Below the pieces are notes generated by a model, which did no database searches, was not told the origin of the DNA, and saw only the letters and a list, made by a program, of their open reading frames with translations. Of a DNA stretch of 64,000 bases, positions 62,452 through 64,000 are shown in pieces (position 1 is the stretch's first letter; each line of letters begins with the position of its first letter). Origin of the DNA: Puccinia triticina (lineage: Eukaryota > Basidiomycota > Pucciniomycetes > Pucciniales > Pucciniaceae); NCBI RefSeq assembly GCF_026914185.1, contig NC_070564.1, positions 3,410,001 through 3,474,000 on the forward strand. The letters run 5' to 3'. The translations under genes and the position numbers were made by a program.

Positions 62452-64000
62452 TAAGCAGGCGTGTTCAGCGGCGGTTCCGCTAAGTTCTGACCAGCCGTGC
62501 TATGGTCTGGTTGGTGGTGAGCGGGCTTGTTTGCAGTCTCTGAGCTCTTTGGCAACTGCTGGCAAGCATCCGCACTGGGAACGACAATTGGCGGCAGCGG
62601 CGGTGGGTCCGGTAAACTCCGATTGGCCGTGCTACGGTCTGGTTGGTGGTAAGCAGGCACGTTCACCGGCGGTTCCGCTAAGTTCTGACCAGACGTGCTA
62701 CAGTCTGGTTGGTGGTGAGCGGGCTTGTTCACAGTCTCTGAGCTCTCTGGAAACTGCTGATCACAAGCATCCACACCGGGAACGACAATTGGGGTAAACT
62801 CCGATCGGCCGTGCTATGGTCTGGTTGGTGGTAAGCAGGCTTGTTCAGCGGCGGGTCCGCTAAGATCTGACCAGAAGTGTTATGGTCCGGTTGGGAGTGA
62901 GCGGGCTTGTTCAAAGCCTCTGAGCTGGGTGACACCTGCTGGGACGCATCAACACTAGGAACAACACTTGGCGGCAGAGGCAGTGGGTCCAGTAAGCTCT
63001 GATCAGCCGCGCTACATTCAGATCGGTGGTCAGCAAGCTTGTTTGCACCATCTGAGTTGGGTGGTACCTGGTGGGACACATCTGCGCCAACGGCAATCGG
63101 CGGCAGCGGCGGTGGGTCCGGTAAACTCCAATTGGCCATGCTACAGTTTGGTAGGTGATCAGCGGGCTTGTTCAAGGCCTGGTCCGGTAAGTTCTGATCA
63201 GACGTGTTATGGTCTGGTTGGGGGTGAGCGGGCTTGTTTGCAGCCTCTGAGCTGAGTGAAACCTGCTGGGACGAATCACCACTTGGAACAACACTTGGGG
63301 GCAGCGGTGGCGGGTCCAATAAGCTCTGACCGGCCGTGTTGCGGTCCGGTGGGTGGTGAAATAGCTCGTTTGGAATGGTTTTTAAGCTACCTGGTTGTGC
63401 GTTTGAGGCCATAGCAGCTTCAAAAGGTGTAGAAGCAGGTGATATGTCTAGTAGTTGAGGGCTGTGAAAGCTCTCCATCCTCAAGCCCATAAGGTCACAG
63501 TGAATCACAGTAGAAACCCTTGCGGGTGGTGTGGTTTGGTTTTCCGTTGCTCCTGGTGAGCGGGGGCTGCCTGAATGAATTAGAGAATTCAAAGTGTCTA
63601 TCTCCTCTTGATTGCTTTCCACCCAAGGTAACAAGGAATTCAGCCCTTCAAGGAGAATAGGATGTAGAGAGGTGCTAGTCGGAGTTGGGAAGTTGGTGGG
63701 ATGGCTGAGAAGTTCCAATGTGATTGTCTGCTGGTCAGATAGGCCATTTACCTGAGTCAAAGAATCCTTGGGCCTGTTTCCATGCGCAGGTTGGATCTCC
63801 GACACAGAATTTACCAGATCATCCTGTGTGACCAAAACACGCTCTTGAAAGATGTATTGTGCAGCTGGAGAGGCCTCATTGGATTTTGTATGAACCTGAG
63901 AAGATAACTAAGTGGAATCTGGGTGTGTGTCAACACCTCCATTGTAATTTTGCAAACTAGGGGAATAAGGCGGATGATCTTTTGGATCGTTAGAATCTTC
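62452..64000 (-). pseudogene. Tandem-repeat protein gene remnant, 5' part
   Basis: Minus strand. Open from the window end with one TAG near 63911, then from 63835 a unique N-terminal region (SLTQVNGLSDQQTITLELLS, LLEGLNSLLPWVESNQEEID) followed from about 63360 by repeats of about 65-70 residues of the type NKPAHHQPDHSTAGQNLADP and SLPDPPPLPPIVVPSADASQ, at least five units, continuing past foldback B. A frameshift near 62775 breaks the frame. Proline-rich, no signal peptide or known domain seen. Likely a repeat-borne or fast-evolving gene; function unknown. Confidence 0.55.

Overview
This window looks like nuclear DNA of a rust fungus (Pucciniales, Basidiomycota). Supporting evidence is the dense layering of Ty3/gypsy and Ty1/copia retrotransposons, a basidiomycete Tnp2/CACTA-like transposase, 55-80 bp introns with GTNNGT...AG borders, and AT-rich, gene-poor spacers. 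The protein flavour resembles repeat families of the huge rust genomes such as Austropuccinia or Puccinia; that placement is from memory and was not searched. I see no intact housekeeping gene, rRNA gene, intact tRNA gene or CRISPR array.

Layout. 1-5100: decayed Ty3/gypsy element A (minus strand) whose RT core is replaced by a GC-rich foreign block (2267-3190). 5281-17431: a four-level nest. A gypsy element B (plus) is broken at 5694; outer copia starts there with its LTR (plus, 5695-15128, 3' end lost by deletion). Inside its gag sits a complete copia (minus, 6568-13169, 135-bp LTRs, 5-bp target duplication AAGAC), and inside the pol of that copia sits a foldback transposon (10015-10887, 3-bp duplication TAG). 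17432-24090: an unrecognised three-exon fragment, a copia RNase H remnant, a 1.2-kb giant palindrome (20225-21407) and spacer. 24091-33056: a gag-only LTR element with near-identical 0.52-kb LTRs that carries, antisense, a piece of a CorA/ALR1-MNR2-type magnesium-transporter gene with its introns. 33057-40457: small MITE, copia integrase fragment, possible RING fragment, 137-bp duplication and a hAT-like MITE (39078-39773, 8-bp duplication). 40458-46363: a Tnp2/CACTA-like transposase and, upstream on the same strand, a multi-exon accessory gene. 46504-59499: an old LTR remnant split by a foldback transposon (47084-59251, duplication CTG), itself split by a young Ty3/gypsy chromovirus C (48199-58024, two 955-bp LTRs about 99% identical). 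59493-64000: a gene remnant with a long coding tandem repeat, split by a third foldback copy (60412-62451, duplication TAA).

Most notable: three foldback elements share terminal repeats beginning CACCAGGAAAA, make 3-bp target duplications, have CAGCTG..CTCAGC subterminal repeats and, in the two larger ones, are packed with short palindromic units. Two other TIR elements with different ends (20225-21407 and 39078-39773) have the same 'array of small hairpins between TIRs' design. The CACTA-like transposase is a plausible, unproven, source of activity for the CACCAGG family. The retroelements work only for their own spread; most are broken by frameshifts, stops and deletions, and gypsy C and the gag-only element are the youngest by LTR similarity.
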